13,667 nt of DNA from Pseudomonadota bacterium (GCA_025360685.1 JANYBR010000138.1:1-13667); one strand, 5' to 3'; numbered from the stretch's first letter, positions 1 through 6,787 are shown. A program made the numbers and translations. The notes: generated by a model not told the origin, from the letters alone.

Positions 1-2085
1 GACGGCGGCGCGCCGCTGGCCTATTCGGGCGCGGAAGCGATGCTCGACTCCTGCCTGGCCGGCGCTGAAGCGACGGAGCTCTCCAAGGCGCTCGACGATC
101 TCAGCGAACGCGGCACCGGCTTTACGCTCAAGGCGCACAACAAGGACCAGCGCATCATCACTTTGCGCGGACGCGCGGTCGGCGGCATGGCGGCAGTGTG
201 GATGGAGCCGGAAGCGGTCGCGGCCCGGCGCGCCACCGACTTTCGGGAAGTTCTCGACGCCCTGCCACTGCCGGTTTGGCTGCGTGATGCCGCGCTTGCT
301 CTGATTTGGGGCAATCGCGCCTATCTCGGCGCGATCGGCATCGCCGACGTCGACACCTTGCGCGCCAATCAGACGGCGCTGGAGAAATCCGAACGCGATC
401 TGGCCGCGTCGGCGCGCAACCAGGGCGGCGCGCTCGAGGCCCGCCGCTTTGCCGTCGTTGGCGGCCATCGCCGCGCGCTCGCCTTCACCGAAACGCCCAT
501 AGACGGCCTTGGCGTGGTCGGCAGCGCCATCGACGTCACCGATGTATCGGCGGCAGAAGCCAAGCTGCAGCAGCACATCGATGCGCATGCCGATACGCTC
601 GACAAGATCGCAACGGCGGTGGCGATCTTCGGACGCGAGCAGAAACTGGCGTTCTACAATCAGGCCTTTGTGCGGCTGTGGAGCCTCTCCGAGAAGTGGC
701 TCGACACGCATCCGACCGATGGCGAAGTGCTCGATCGCTTGCGCGAGGACCGCAAGCTTGCCGAACAGCGCGACTACCAGGCCTGGAAGCGCGAGCGCCT
801 GTCGCTCTATGACAATCCGCGCGAGTACCCGTCCGAAGAACTCTGGCATGTGCCCGGCGGCAAGACCTTGCGTGTGGTGGCGCAGCCGCATCCCTTCGGC
901 GGACTGACATTCCTCTACGAGGATGTGACCGAAAAACTGGCGCTGGAAAGCTCGTACAACACGCTGATCAAGGTTCAATCGGCGACGCTGGATACTTTGC
1001 AGGAAGGCGTCGCCGTGTTCGGTCCGGACGGCAAGATGAAGCTGCACAACGCAGCCTTCATGCGCATCTGGGGCCTCGTGCCGAACGACCTGGCCGGCGA
1101 GCCGCATGTGCGCTCCATCGCGGCAGCCTGCGCCGACAAATTCGGCGACGAGGCAGTGTGGGAACGTCTCATCCAGAGCATCGTTTCCGGCGCGCCCGGC
1201 CGGCGCGACTGGGGCGAGATCGAACGCAGCGACCGGACCATTCTCTCACTGGCCTTGTCGCCGCTGCCGGACGGCGCAACCCTTGTGACGTTCGCCGACG
1301 TGACGGACCGCTTCCGCATCGAAAGCGCGCTGCGCGAACGCAACGAAGCGTTGGAAGCCGCGGACAATCTCAAGTCCGACTTCATCAAGCATGTGTCGTA
1401 CGAACTGCGCACGCCCCTGAACACAATCATGGGCTTCGCAGAACATCTGGCGAGCGGCATTCCGGGCGAACTCAATCGTGCCCAGGCCAGCTATTTGCAG
1501 GATATCGTCGCCGGCTCGAACACGCTCAAGGACCTGATCAACAACATTCTCGATCTGTCGCTTATCGAATCCGGCGCGCTGCGGCTGGAACTCACGCGCA
1601 TCGATCTGTACGATTTGCTCAATGGCGTGGCCAACACCGCCAGAGACTGGGCCTCCAAGCTCAGCCTGGAGCTTGTGGTCGATTGCGCGCCGGATGCGGG
1701 CCAGTTCGTCGGCGACGAGCGGCGCATCCAGCAGGTGGTGTTCAACCTGCTGTCCAACGCGTTCAAATACACTCCCGGAGACGGCACGATCACGCTCAGC
1801 GGCGCCATCGTCGGCGAGGACGTACAGATCTCCGTTGCCGACACCGGTCCGGGCATCGCGCCCGAAGTGAAGGCCAACGTGTTCGAGCGCTTCTCCTCCA
1901 AGAGCCGCGCCGGACACCGCGCGGGCGCGGGCCTCGGACTCGCGCTGGTCAACCGTTTCGTCGAACTGCACAATGGCTGGGTGGAGATCGAAAGCGAGAA
2001 CGGAACGCTGGTGCGCTGCCACTTCCCGCGCCGCATCCACGAGGAAGACACAGCCACGCCGGAGAGCGAACCGAAGACCGCGTAA
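1..2085 (+). CDS. divL: DivL-like PAS sensor pseudo-histidine kinase (5' partial)
   Basis: The frame is open from base 1, so the N-terminus lies outside the window; the ATG at 40 is internal. The window holds 694 residues, and Caulobacter DivL is about 770. Counting from base 1, PAS-like segments start near residues 81, 200 and 330. A HisKA dimerisation region follows at about 452-515, and then a HATPase_c domain with N box (NLLSNAFKY, from 582), G1 (DTGPGI, from 614) and G2 (GAGLGLA, 642-648). The H box reads KHVSYELRTPL: the phospho-accepting histidine is replaced by tyrosine 467 (TAC, 1399-1401), the hallmark of DivL. In Caulobacter, DivL is not a conventional kinase; it binds phosphorylated DivK and controls CckA, and so CtrA phosphorylation, at the new cell pole. 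The nucleotide-binding motifs look intact. The downstream tsaE-amgK-murU-addBA order also fits divL, although other genes intervene here. A paralogous PAS kinase with the same substitution is the main alternative. Confidence 0.85.
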   Translation, partial: DGGAPLAYSGAEAMLDSCLAGAEATELSKALDDLSERGTGFTLKAHNKDQRIITLRGRAVGGMAAVWMEPEAVAARRATDFREVLDALPLPVWLRDAALALIWGNRAYLGAIGIADVDTLRANQTALEKSERDLAASARNQGGALEARRFAVVGGHRRALAFTETPIDGLGVVGSAIDVTDVSAAEAKLQQHIDAHADTLDKIATAVAIFGREQKLAFYNQAFVRLWSLSEKWLDTHPTDGEVLDRLREDRKLAEQRDYQAWKRERLSLYDNPREYPSEELWHVPGGKTLRVVAQPHPFGGLTFLYEDVTEKLALESSYNTLIKVQSATLDTLQEGVAVFGPDGKMKLHNAAFMRIWGLVPNDLAGEPHVRSIAAACADKFGDEAVWERLIQSIVSGAPGRRDWGEIERSDRTILSLALSPLPDGATLVTFADVTDRFRIESALRERNEALEAADNLKSDFIKHVSYELRTPLNTIMGFAEHLASGIPGELNRAQASYLQDIVAGSNTLKDLINNILDLSLIESGALRLELTRIDLYDLLNGVANTARDWASKLSLELVVDCAPDAGQFVGDERRIQQVVFNLLSNAFKYTPGDGTITLSGAIVGEDVQISVADTGPGIAPEVKANVFERFSSKSRAGHRAGAGLGLALVNRFVELHNGWVEIESENGTLVRCHFPRRIHEEDTATPESEPKTA

Positions 2086-2151
2086 TCCCGGATTGTTAGG
2101 GTCGAAATGGTTCGGATTTGAATTGTTGTTCTCGGTTTGAGCCACACTCAA

Positions 2152-2339
2152 CTGTCATCCCCGGCCGAGCGTTGCGTTCGCAACGCGAGGGGAAGGGGAC
2201 CCAGGCGGTGCCGCTTGTCTGCTGCCAACTGTTGCACGAAGGACAGATTTGCCGCTCGACCGGCATTGCGCTTGTCACGCCCTGGGTCCCCTTCCCTCAC
2301 CTCGCGCACTGCGCGCGCGAAGCTCGCCGGGGATGACAG
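2152..2339. repeat. 188-base imperfect palindrome, dispersed intergenic repeat-like
   Basis: The outer arms are near-identical inverted copies: CTGTCATCCCCGGCCGAGC at 2152-2170, and its complement with one C fewer at 2322-2339. A second inverted block lies inside: GAGGGGAAGGGGACCCAGG at 2187-2205, matched by its complement at 2281-2298 with one G-C pair fewer. Each arm also holds its own hairpin: GCGTTGC/GCAACGC with a GTTC loop at 2169-2186, and TCGCGC/GCGCGA at 2302-2320. The element could therefore extrude as a cruciform or fold as a long branched RNA. It fills most of the gap between divL and the transporter gene and holds no credible ORF. Repeats beginning TGTCATCCCCGGC are familiar between genes in alphaproteobacteria. 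A REP/MITE-like element is my inference, since copy number cannot be seen from one window. Confidence 0.75.
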
Positions 2340-2440
2340 CGGAGGGTGTTGTACGGCGCGACCCTCTCCAATCAATCAAACTTGTCTTCCACGTCCGCCA
2401 CGCCTCGATGTACAAAGGCTGAACAAAAGATGGGGGGCGA
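2340..2440 (+). promoter_or_regulatory. leader region of the transporter gene
   Basis: This segment lies between the palindromic repeat and the transporter start. It has a small inverted repeat, GAGGGT/ACCCTC (2342-2347 and 2361-2366, 13-base loop), and a run of six G about four bases before the ATG at 2441 that can serve as a purine-rich ribosome binding site. I see no convincing -35/-10 pair with normal spacing. Bases 2086-2151, between the divL stop and the repeat, also show no recognisable terminator or promoter. Confidence 0.25.
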
Positions 2441-3862
2441 ATGAGCGAAGATGCGGCCGTGCTGGCGAGGCGCCTGGACACTTCTTTTATCGGCCACCCC
2501 GCCGGCCTTGGCTGGCTGAGCTTCTGCGAGTTCTGGGAGCGCTTTTCCTACTACGGCATGCAGGCGCTGCTGGTGCTTTACATGACGCACAGCCTTCTGC
2601 ATCCCGGCCATGTCGAGCACGTTGTCGGCTTCGGGCCATTCCGCCGCGTGGTCGAAGGCATCTATGGCGCAGGCCTGTCGCCGCAAGCGCTGGCTTCGAC
2701 GATCTTCGGGCTCTATGCCGGCTTTGTGTATTTGACTCCGATCGGCGGCGGACTGCTCGCCGACCGCTTCCTGGGACGCACGCGCACCGTGGCGCTGGGT
2801 GCCGCGCTGATGGCGCTCGGCCACTTCCTCATGGCGTTCGAGGCGAGCTTTCTGCTGGCGCTGTTTTGCCTCTTGATCGGTGTCGGCTGTTTCAAGGGCA
2901 ATATCGCGACGCAGGTCGGCGATCTCTACGGCCCTGGCGATGCGCGGCGTGCCGATGCCTTTCAGATCTTTCTTTTCACCGTTCAGATTGCAGTGATCGC
3001 CTCGCCGTTCGTTTGCGGCACCCTTGGTCAGGTCTATGGCTGGCATTACGGCTTCGGCGCGGCGGGTGTCGGCATGCTGATCGGATTGACGATTTATCTT
3101 ATGGGTCGCTCGCGTTTTCCCGTTGAGCAGCCGATCCGGCGCGATGCCGCCGCTCCGCCCCGTCCGCCGCTGTCGCGCGCCGACGCGATCAGGATCACGG
3201 TGCTCATCGCGCTGCTGCCTGTGCTGGCGGTGGCTCTGGTCGGCAACCAGGAGATCTTCAACGCATATCTCGTCTGGGGAGAAGCAAACTACCAGCTCGT
3301 CTTCTTCGGCAAGACGATGCCGATCACATGGATTCTGTCCTTTGGCTCCATCATCAGCGCGGCGACGATTGCGCTCTCGGTCGCGTTCTGGCGCTGGTGG
3401 GGCACGCGCTGGACCGAGCCGGATGAGATCACCAAGGTCTCGCTCGGCGTGATGCTGGGGTCGACGGCGCCGCTACTCCTGGCTGGCGCCGCTGCGATCA
3501 TCGCCGCGAGCCATCAGAAGGTCGGGCTCGGCTGGGCCATCGCGTTCGAAGTCGTCAATGATTTCGGCTTCGCCAACGTCTTTCCCGTGGCGATAGCGCT
3601 GTATTCCCGCGCCGCGCCGAAGGGACTGACCGGCCTGATGGTCGGCTTCTTCTATCTCCACCTCTTCATGGGAAATCTTTTTGTCGGCTGGCTGGGCGGT
3701 CTGCTCGAGAAAATGCCGGCCACATCGTTCTGGCTGATGCACACGGGCCTGATGCTCGGCGCGGCGGCCGTGCTTCTGGTTGTGCGCTTTACGGCAGGCA
3801 AGATCCTGGCGCCGGCCTACGACGCGCCGATCGACGAGGAACTGGCCGAAGCGGTGGCATGA
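2441..3862 (+). CDS. POT/PTR2-family proton-coupled transporter (divergent)
   Basis: A 473-residue inner-membrane protein of the major facilitator superfamily, POT (proton-dependent oligopeptide transporter) family, with roughly 12 predicted membrane segments. The proton-coupling motif ExxERxxYY is present as EFWERFSYY at 30-38. The PTR2 loop signature follows as GGGLLADRFLGRTRTV from 102, and FKGNI with conserved Lys152 is in TM4. A hydrophilic linker at about 223-248 separates the two six-helix bundles. Two substrate-site signatures deviate. The TM5 motif that normally ends in NxG reads FLFTVQIAV, with Gln182 at the Asn position. The TM10 segment that normally carries a Gly-Glu pair reads DFGFANVFPV (374-383), without the Glu. 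Peptide transport is the family expectation, but the real substrate is uncertain. The ATG start is supported by an upstream G run and by a methionine shortly before the first membrane segment. The gene stands alone between the palindromic repeat and the convergent redox cluster. Confidence 0.85.
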   Translation: MSEDAAVLARRLDTSFIGHPAGLGWLSFCEFWERFSYYGMQALLVLYMTHSLLHPGHVEHVVGFGPFRRVVEGIYGAGLSPQALASTIFGLYAGFVYLTPIGGGLLADRFLGRTRTVALGAALMALGHFLMAFEASFLLALFCLLIGVGCFKGNIATQVGDLYGPGDARRADAFQIFLFTVQIAVIASPFVCGTLGQVYGWHYGFGAAGVGMLIGLTIYLMGRSRFPVEQPIRRDAAAPPRPPLSRADAIRITVLIALLPVLAVALVGNQEIFNAYLVWGEANYQLVFFGKTMPITWILSFGSIISAATIALSVAFWRWWGTRWTEPDEITKVSLGVMLGSTAPLLLAGAAAIIAASHQKVGLGWAIAFEVVNDFGFANVFPVAIALYSRAAPKGLTGLMVGFFYLHLFMGNLFVGWLGGLLEKMPATSFWLMHTGLMLGAAAVLLVVRFTAGKILAPAYDAPIDEELAEAVA

Positions 3863-3931
3863 TCTGCGCCCGTCAAAGCCGGTCGAAGCGACACGCTTGC
3901 GTTGAAAGTCGCCACTGGCAGTCAGTAAATT

Positions 3932-4480
3932 TCAGCCGTTTAATGTGCCCGTTGAGCGGGTTTCGAGAAATTTCCTGTAGTTGAACGTAAATACGTTCAC
4001 GACGCGGTCAGCGGTTTCACCGTCGGACGAGTAAGGCAGGTAAAGAACATCAAAGTCGGGAAGAAAGATTTTCCCGACCGTGATCGCCGGACCGGTGAGC
4101 CTGACTGGCGAGCGATTAACGCAAGCCCGCGCATTTAGCGCGACGACGTCCTCGACGGCCTCCGAGCCCCAGGCGGCGAATGCTTCACGAGCTGTCTTGC
4201 CCGTGCCGTCACCGAGAAAGTAGCGGGAAACATTTGCTCCGACGATGCGATAGCGAAAGTCCGTGAAATTGTCCAACGCGTCGGCGACCACGACCCAAGG
4301 CAGATTTCCCCGCACTTCCTGCGGCACGAAGCTCTTGCGCAGTGGAAGGACTGCGTCGCCGCGCTTTGTGCGCCAGTAGGTCAGGAAGAAGGCGAGGATC
4401 GAATTGTCGACGGTATCGGGATCAGTCACGAGCGTGGACGGTTGCGCTGGGTCCCCCACTAACTCCACCACTTCGGTCAT
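3932..4480 (-). CDS. small PAS_5-type domain protein
   Basis: A 182-residue protein resembling the stand-alone PAS domains of family PAS_5 (Pfam PF07310, common and poorly characterised in alphaproteobacteria). Typical features are LPWVVVADALDN (60-71), FRYRIVGANVSRYFLGDGTG (75-94) and a closing beta-rich part with VLYLPYSSDG and VVNVFTFNY. No kinase, cyclase or DNA-binding domain is attached, and no signal peptide or membrane segment is evident. I chose the ATG at 4480, with GGAG 10 bases upstream. An in-frame ATG at 4633, six bases beyond the ferredoxin stop and after a GGTGGG, would add 51 residues rich in Ser, Arg, Asn and Cys that do not look like part of the domain. The gene lies downstream of the ferredoxin on the same strand and may be co-transcribed. 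A sensory role is inferred from the fold only; the ligand is unknown. Confidence 0.75.
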   Translation of the reverse strand: MTEVVELVGDPAQPSTLVTDPDTVDNSILAFFLTYWRTKRGDAVLPLRKSFVPQEVRGNLPWVVVADALDNFTDFRYRIVGANVSRYFLGDGTGKTAREAFAAWGSEAVEDVVALNARACVNRSPVRLTGPAITVGKIFLPDFDVLYLPYSSDGETADRVVNVFTFNYRKFLETRSTGTLNG

Positions 4481-4639
4481 ACGCACGAAGCTCCACTGCG
4501 AATCGTTGCGTAGCTTGCCGTAGGACCAATTGAAAGTGGAACGAAATGTGCTGGTCAGGCCGGCACAACCATTCAGCGAACAGGCGTGCAGCCACTCTCT
4601 CGGCGCGGAACGCAATCGGTCATTCGATCCCACCAGGAC

Positions 4640-4960
4640 CTAGTGCTGGCTCTTGGGCATCCGCACGACGAGGCCGTCCAGTTCTGGTGTCACCTTGATC
4701 TGGCACGAGAGCCGGCTATTGGCAGCCATGTCGGGTGCGAAGTCGAGCATGGTTTCTTCCATGTCTTCTTTCTTCGGCAGCTTGGCCAGCCAAGCTTCAT
4801 CGACGAAGACGTGACACGTCGCGCAGGCGCAGGCGCCGCCGCAATCGGCGTCGATACCGGGAACGAGATTTTTCACTGCCCCTTCCATGACGGACCAGCC
4901 GGACGGAACGTCGATCTCATGCTCTTTGCCGTTGTGCTCGATGTACTTGATCTTGGCCAT
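4640..4960 (-). CDS. [2Fe-2S] ferredoxin, adrenodoxin/putidaredoxin type
   Basis: A 106-residue soluble electron carrier of the vertebrate-type/adrenodoxin ferredoxin family. Cluster ligands are Cys40, Cys46, Cys49 (C-x5-C-x2-C, followed by His50) and Cys86 in SRLSCQI. There is an additional Cys44 inside the ligand loop. The acidic helix DEAWLAKLPKKEDMEETMLD (54-73) corresponds to the partner-docking region of this family. The length is typical. GGAG lies five bases before the ATG, and the gene starts 12 bases after the stop of the reductase gene, so the two are almost certainly one transcript. Such proteins pass electrons from an NAD(P)H-dependent flavoprotein to cytochrome P450 or related oxygenases, for example palustrisredoxin in Rhodopseudomonas. 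The Isc ferredoxin is a less likely alternative because no isc genes are nearby. Confidence 0.92.
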   Translation of the reverse strand: MAKIKYIEHNGKEHEIDVPSGWSVMEGAVKNLVPGIDADCGGACACATCHVFVDEAWLAKLPKKEDMEETMLDFAPDMAANSRLSCQIKVTPELDGLVVRMPKSQH

Positions 4961-4972
4961 GTGTTCTCCGGC

Positions 4973-6184
4973 TCAGGCGATGGTTTTCATGGGAATGGAC
5001 ACGTCCGCCAAACGCTCGGGCGCGATCTTCGTGCCTTCGCCGATCAGCTTCCTGCCAACGAGATATTCGGGCGCCGCGTTGATCGCCTCGACGGCGGCGA
5101 TGGCGCCTTCGCGCAGATGGAACACAGCGAACTTGCGCGCCTCGGGATTGCCACGAATGACGAGTCGATCCGTGGGACGCGCGAGGCCCGCGATCTGGAG
5201 CTTCAGATCGTACTGATCCGACCAGAACCACGGCACTTCCTTGTAGACGCTTGGCTTGCCGAGCATTGCGACGGCTGCATGCTTGGCCTGGTCGATCGCG
5301 TTCTGCACACACTCGAGCCGCAGCGCGGTGCCCTCGCGCCCTATGTGACGTGTGCAGTCGCCGGCCGCGAAGATCGACGGATCGCCGGTCACGTCGCTGC
5401 GATCATTGACGACGATTCCGTCGTCGCAGCCGAGGCCCGACTCCTTGGCCAGCTCGACATTGGGAACAATGCCGATGCCGACCAGCGCCACGTCGGCAGG
5501 ATGTGATTTTCCGCCGGCGCGGACGGCTTGCAGCCGGCCGCTGCCTTCAAACGCTTCGACGCCCGTGTTCAACACGAGCTTGACGCCGGCGGCGCGATGA
5601 ACCTTTTCATAGAAGTCCGAAATCGGAACGGACACGGCGCGCGCCATCAGCCGGTCCATCGCCTCGAACACCGTGACGTCGATGCCGCGCTTGGCGGCTA
5701 CGGCGGCCACTTCCAGACCGATATAGCCACCGCCGACGATGGCGAGTTTTTTTCCCTGCTCGAAGACGGCGCGCAGAGCGTCGACGTCGGCGATGCCGCG
5801 CAGATAGTGGATGCCGGGAAGATCCGCGCCAGGGCAGCGGATCTTGCGCACACGCGAGCCGGTCGCCAGCAACAGCTTGTCGTAAGCCAGTGTCTGCCCG
5901 TCGGCCAGCGTGACCCGTTTCGTGCCGCGATCGATCGCAGTCGCAGCTAAGCTGAGGATCAGCTTGCAGCGCGCGTCCTTGTAGAAAGCGTCCGGCTTCA
6001 GGAACAGTCGGTCGCGCTCCATCGTGCCCATCAGATACGCCTTGGACAGCGGCGGCCGCTGGTACGGCGCGTACGGTTCGTCGCCGACGAGCGTGATGTC
6101 GCCTTCAAATCCCTCGGCTCGAAGGGTCGCGACCGCCTGCGCGCCGGATTGGCCGGCGCCGATGATGACGAAGTGCTCGGGCAT
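4973..6184 (-). CDS. ferredoxin reductase, FAD/NADH-dependent (putidaredoxin reductase type)
   Basis: A 403-residue flavoprotein that moves electrons from NAD(P)H through FAD to a [2Fe-2S] ferredoxin. The N-terminal FAD-binding GxGxxG is GAGQSG (9-14), followed by the family stretch YAPYQRPPLSKAYL (38-51). The NAD-binding Rossmann motif is GGGYIGLE (151-158), with Glu174 at the end of its second strand, which favours NADH over NADPH. The second FAD contact is IFAAGDC (271-277), and VPWFWSDQYD (317-326) is the typical entry to the C-terminal interface domain. No catalytic disulfide CxxC is present, which excludes thioredoxin- or glutathione-reductase types. GGAA lies five bases before the ATG. 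It is the first gene of a minus-strand unit with the ferredoxin directly behind it. The closest named relatives would be putidaredoxin, rhodocoxin and palustrisredoxin reductases. Confidence 0.92.
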   Translation of the reverse strand: MPEHFVIIGAGQSGAQAVATLRAEGFEGDITLVGDEPYAPYQRPPLSKAYLMGTMERDRLFLKPDAFYKDARCKLILSLAATAIDRGTKRVTLADGQTLAYDKLLLATGSRVRKIRCPGADLPGIHYLRGIADVDALRAVFEQGKKLAIVGGGYIGLEVAAVAAKRGIDVTVFEAMDRLMARAVSVPISDFYEKVHRAAGVKLVLNTGVEAFEGSGRLQAVRAGGKSHPADVALVGIGIVPNVELAKESGLGCDDGIVVNDRSDVTGDPSIFAAGDCTRHIGREGTALRLECVQNAIDQAKHAAVAMLGKPSVYKEVPWFWSDQYDLKLQIAGLARPTDRLVIRGNPEARKFAVFHLREGAIAAVEAINAAPEYLVGRKLIGEGTKIAPERLADVSIPMKTIA

Positions 6185-6210
6185 GCTGATTCCGAATGGA
6201 CGCTCGGGCC

Positions 6211-6229
6211 TGGCGCCAAAGCGGCGCTA
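6211..6229. promoter_or_regulatory. short inverted repeat in the reductase leader
   Basis: TGGCGCC (6211-6217) and GGCGCTA (6223-6229) pair over seven positions, including one G-T pair, around a five-base loop. The repeat sits 27-45 bases before the reductase start codon and abuts the candidate -10 element, where a repressor site or an mRNA hairpin would matter. No T-run follows on either strand, so it is not a typical terminator. A functional role is speculative. Confidence 0.2.
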
Positions 6230-6257
6230 AGATGTCCGAAGCTTCCACTGTAATCAA
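6229..6257 (-). promoter_or_regulatory. candidate promoter of the reductase-ferredoxin unit
   Basis: On the minus strand TTGATT (6252-6257) and CATCTT (6229-6234) are separated by 17 bases. Transcription would start near 6222, giving a leader of about 38 bases. The -10 match is poor (three of six to TATAAT). The main support is that a promoter must lie in this short divergent gap. Confidence 0.25.
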
Positions 6258-6271
6258 CCGCTTACGACGCG

Positions 6272-6300
6272 TTGAGAGGGCGGGCGCGGCGGGCTAGAAC
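6272..6300 (+). promoter_or_regulatory. candidate promoter of the tsaE-addA operon
   Basis: TTGAGA (6272-6277, five of six to the housekeeping -35) and TAGAAC (6295-6300, four of six to the -10) are separated by exactly 17 bases. Transcription would begin about seven bases after the -10, at or next to the tsaE ATG at 6308. That implies a leaderless mRNA and agrees with the absence of a ribosome binding site before this ATG. Confidence 0.45.
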
Positions 6301-6307
6301 TGTCGTC

Positions 6308-6787
6308 ATGCACAAGGATTCTCAAGGGTTTGAGCGGACCTTCGCGTTGGGCGAGCTGGAGGCCACGAACGCGCTCGGCGCGCGGATTGCCGCATCCTTG
6401 CAGGTTGGCGACACGATCGCGCTGGCGGGCGAGCTGGGCGCCGGCAAGACCACGCTGGCACGCGCAATTTTGCGGGCCCTCGGCGTGACCGAGAATGTGC
6501 CGAGCCCGACTTTCACGCTGGTACAGACCTATGAAACGCCGCGTCTGGCCGTGCGCCACTACGATCTCTACCGCATCGAAAATCCCACGGACATCGACGA
6601 GCTGGGACTGGACGAAGCGCTCGACGAAGGCGCGGCGCTGATCGAATGGCCCGAGCGCGCCGGTTCGCGCGTGCCATCCGACGCGCTGCATGTGGTGCTG
6701 AGCTTGACCAACGACGACCGCCGCGCGCACATCGCCGGACCATCGCGCTGGGCGAACGCCTTCGGCGAGGTCAGCCATGTCCGCTGA
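6308..6787 (+). CDS. tsaE: tRNA t6A biosynthesis ATPase TsaE
   Basis: A 159-residue P-loop ATPase that works with TsaB and TsaD in the cytoplasm to make N6-threonylcarbamoyladenosine at position 37 of ANN-decoding tRNAs. Walker A is GELGAGKTT (41-49). The family motifs SPTF (66-69), HYDLYR (84-89) and IEWPER (112-117) follow. The length is normal for TsaE. I place the start at ATG 6308, since the family N-terminus begins just before the first strand. An in-frame TTG at 6272 would add 12 Arg-rich residues and would lie on top of the likely -35 element. No Shine-Dalgarno sequence precedes 6308. It is the first gene of the five-gene plus-strand run and overlaps amgK by 11 bases (6777-6787). Confidence 0.92.
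   Translation: MHKDSQGFERTFALGELEATNALGARIAASLQVGDTIALAGELGAGKTTLARAILRALGVTENVPSPTFTLVQTYETPRLAVRHYDLYRIENPTDIDELGLDEALDEGAALIEWPERAGSRVPSDALHVVLSLTNDDRRAHIAGPSRWANAFGEVSHVR

Noticed and set aside
1246..2151. 301-codon open frame on the minus strand opposite divL
   Set aside because: It is antisense to the well-supported HisKA/HATPase region and has no recognisable domain. It is a typical shadow in high-GC DNA.
3888..3960. Possible terminators between the convergent transporter and PAS genes
   Set aside because: GCGAC/GTCGC (3888-3912) and CCCG/CGGG (3948-3960) are short stems without a proper T-run, so neither is supportable as an intrinsic terminator.
4586..5506. 306-codon open frame on the plus strand opposite the ferredoxin and reductase
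   Set aside because: Both minus-strand genes show complete catalytic and cluster motifs. The plus-strand frame is a shadow with no ribosome binding site or domain.
2441..6184. A new defence or biosynthetic island between divL and tsaE
   Set aside because: The genes are a transporter, a ferredoxin, its reductase and a small PAS protein. No effector, nuclease, synthase, integrase or transposase is present to support such a system.
6248..6270. Possible CtrA box near the tsaE promoter
   Set aside because: The spacing of TAA-like half sites does not match TTAA-N7-TTAA, and neither half is complete.
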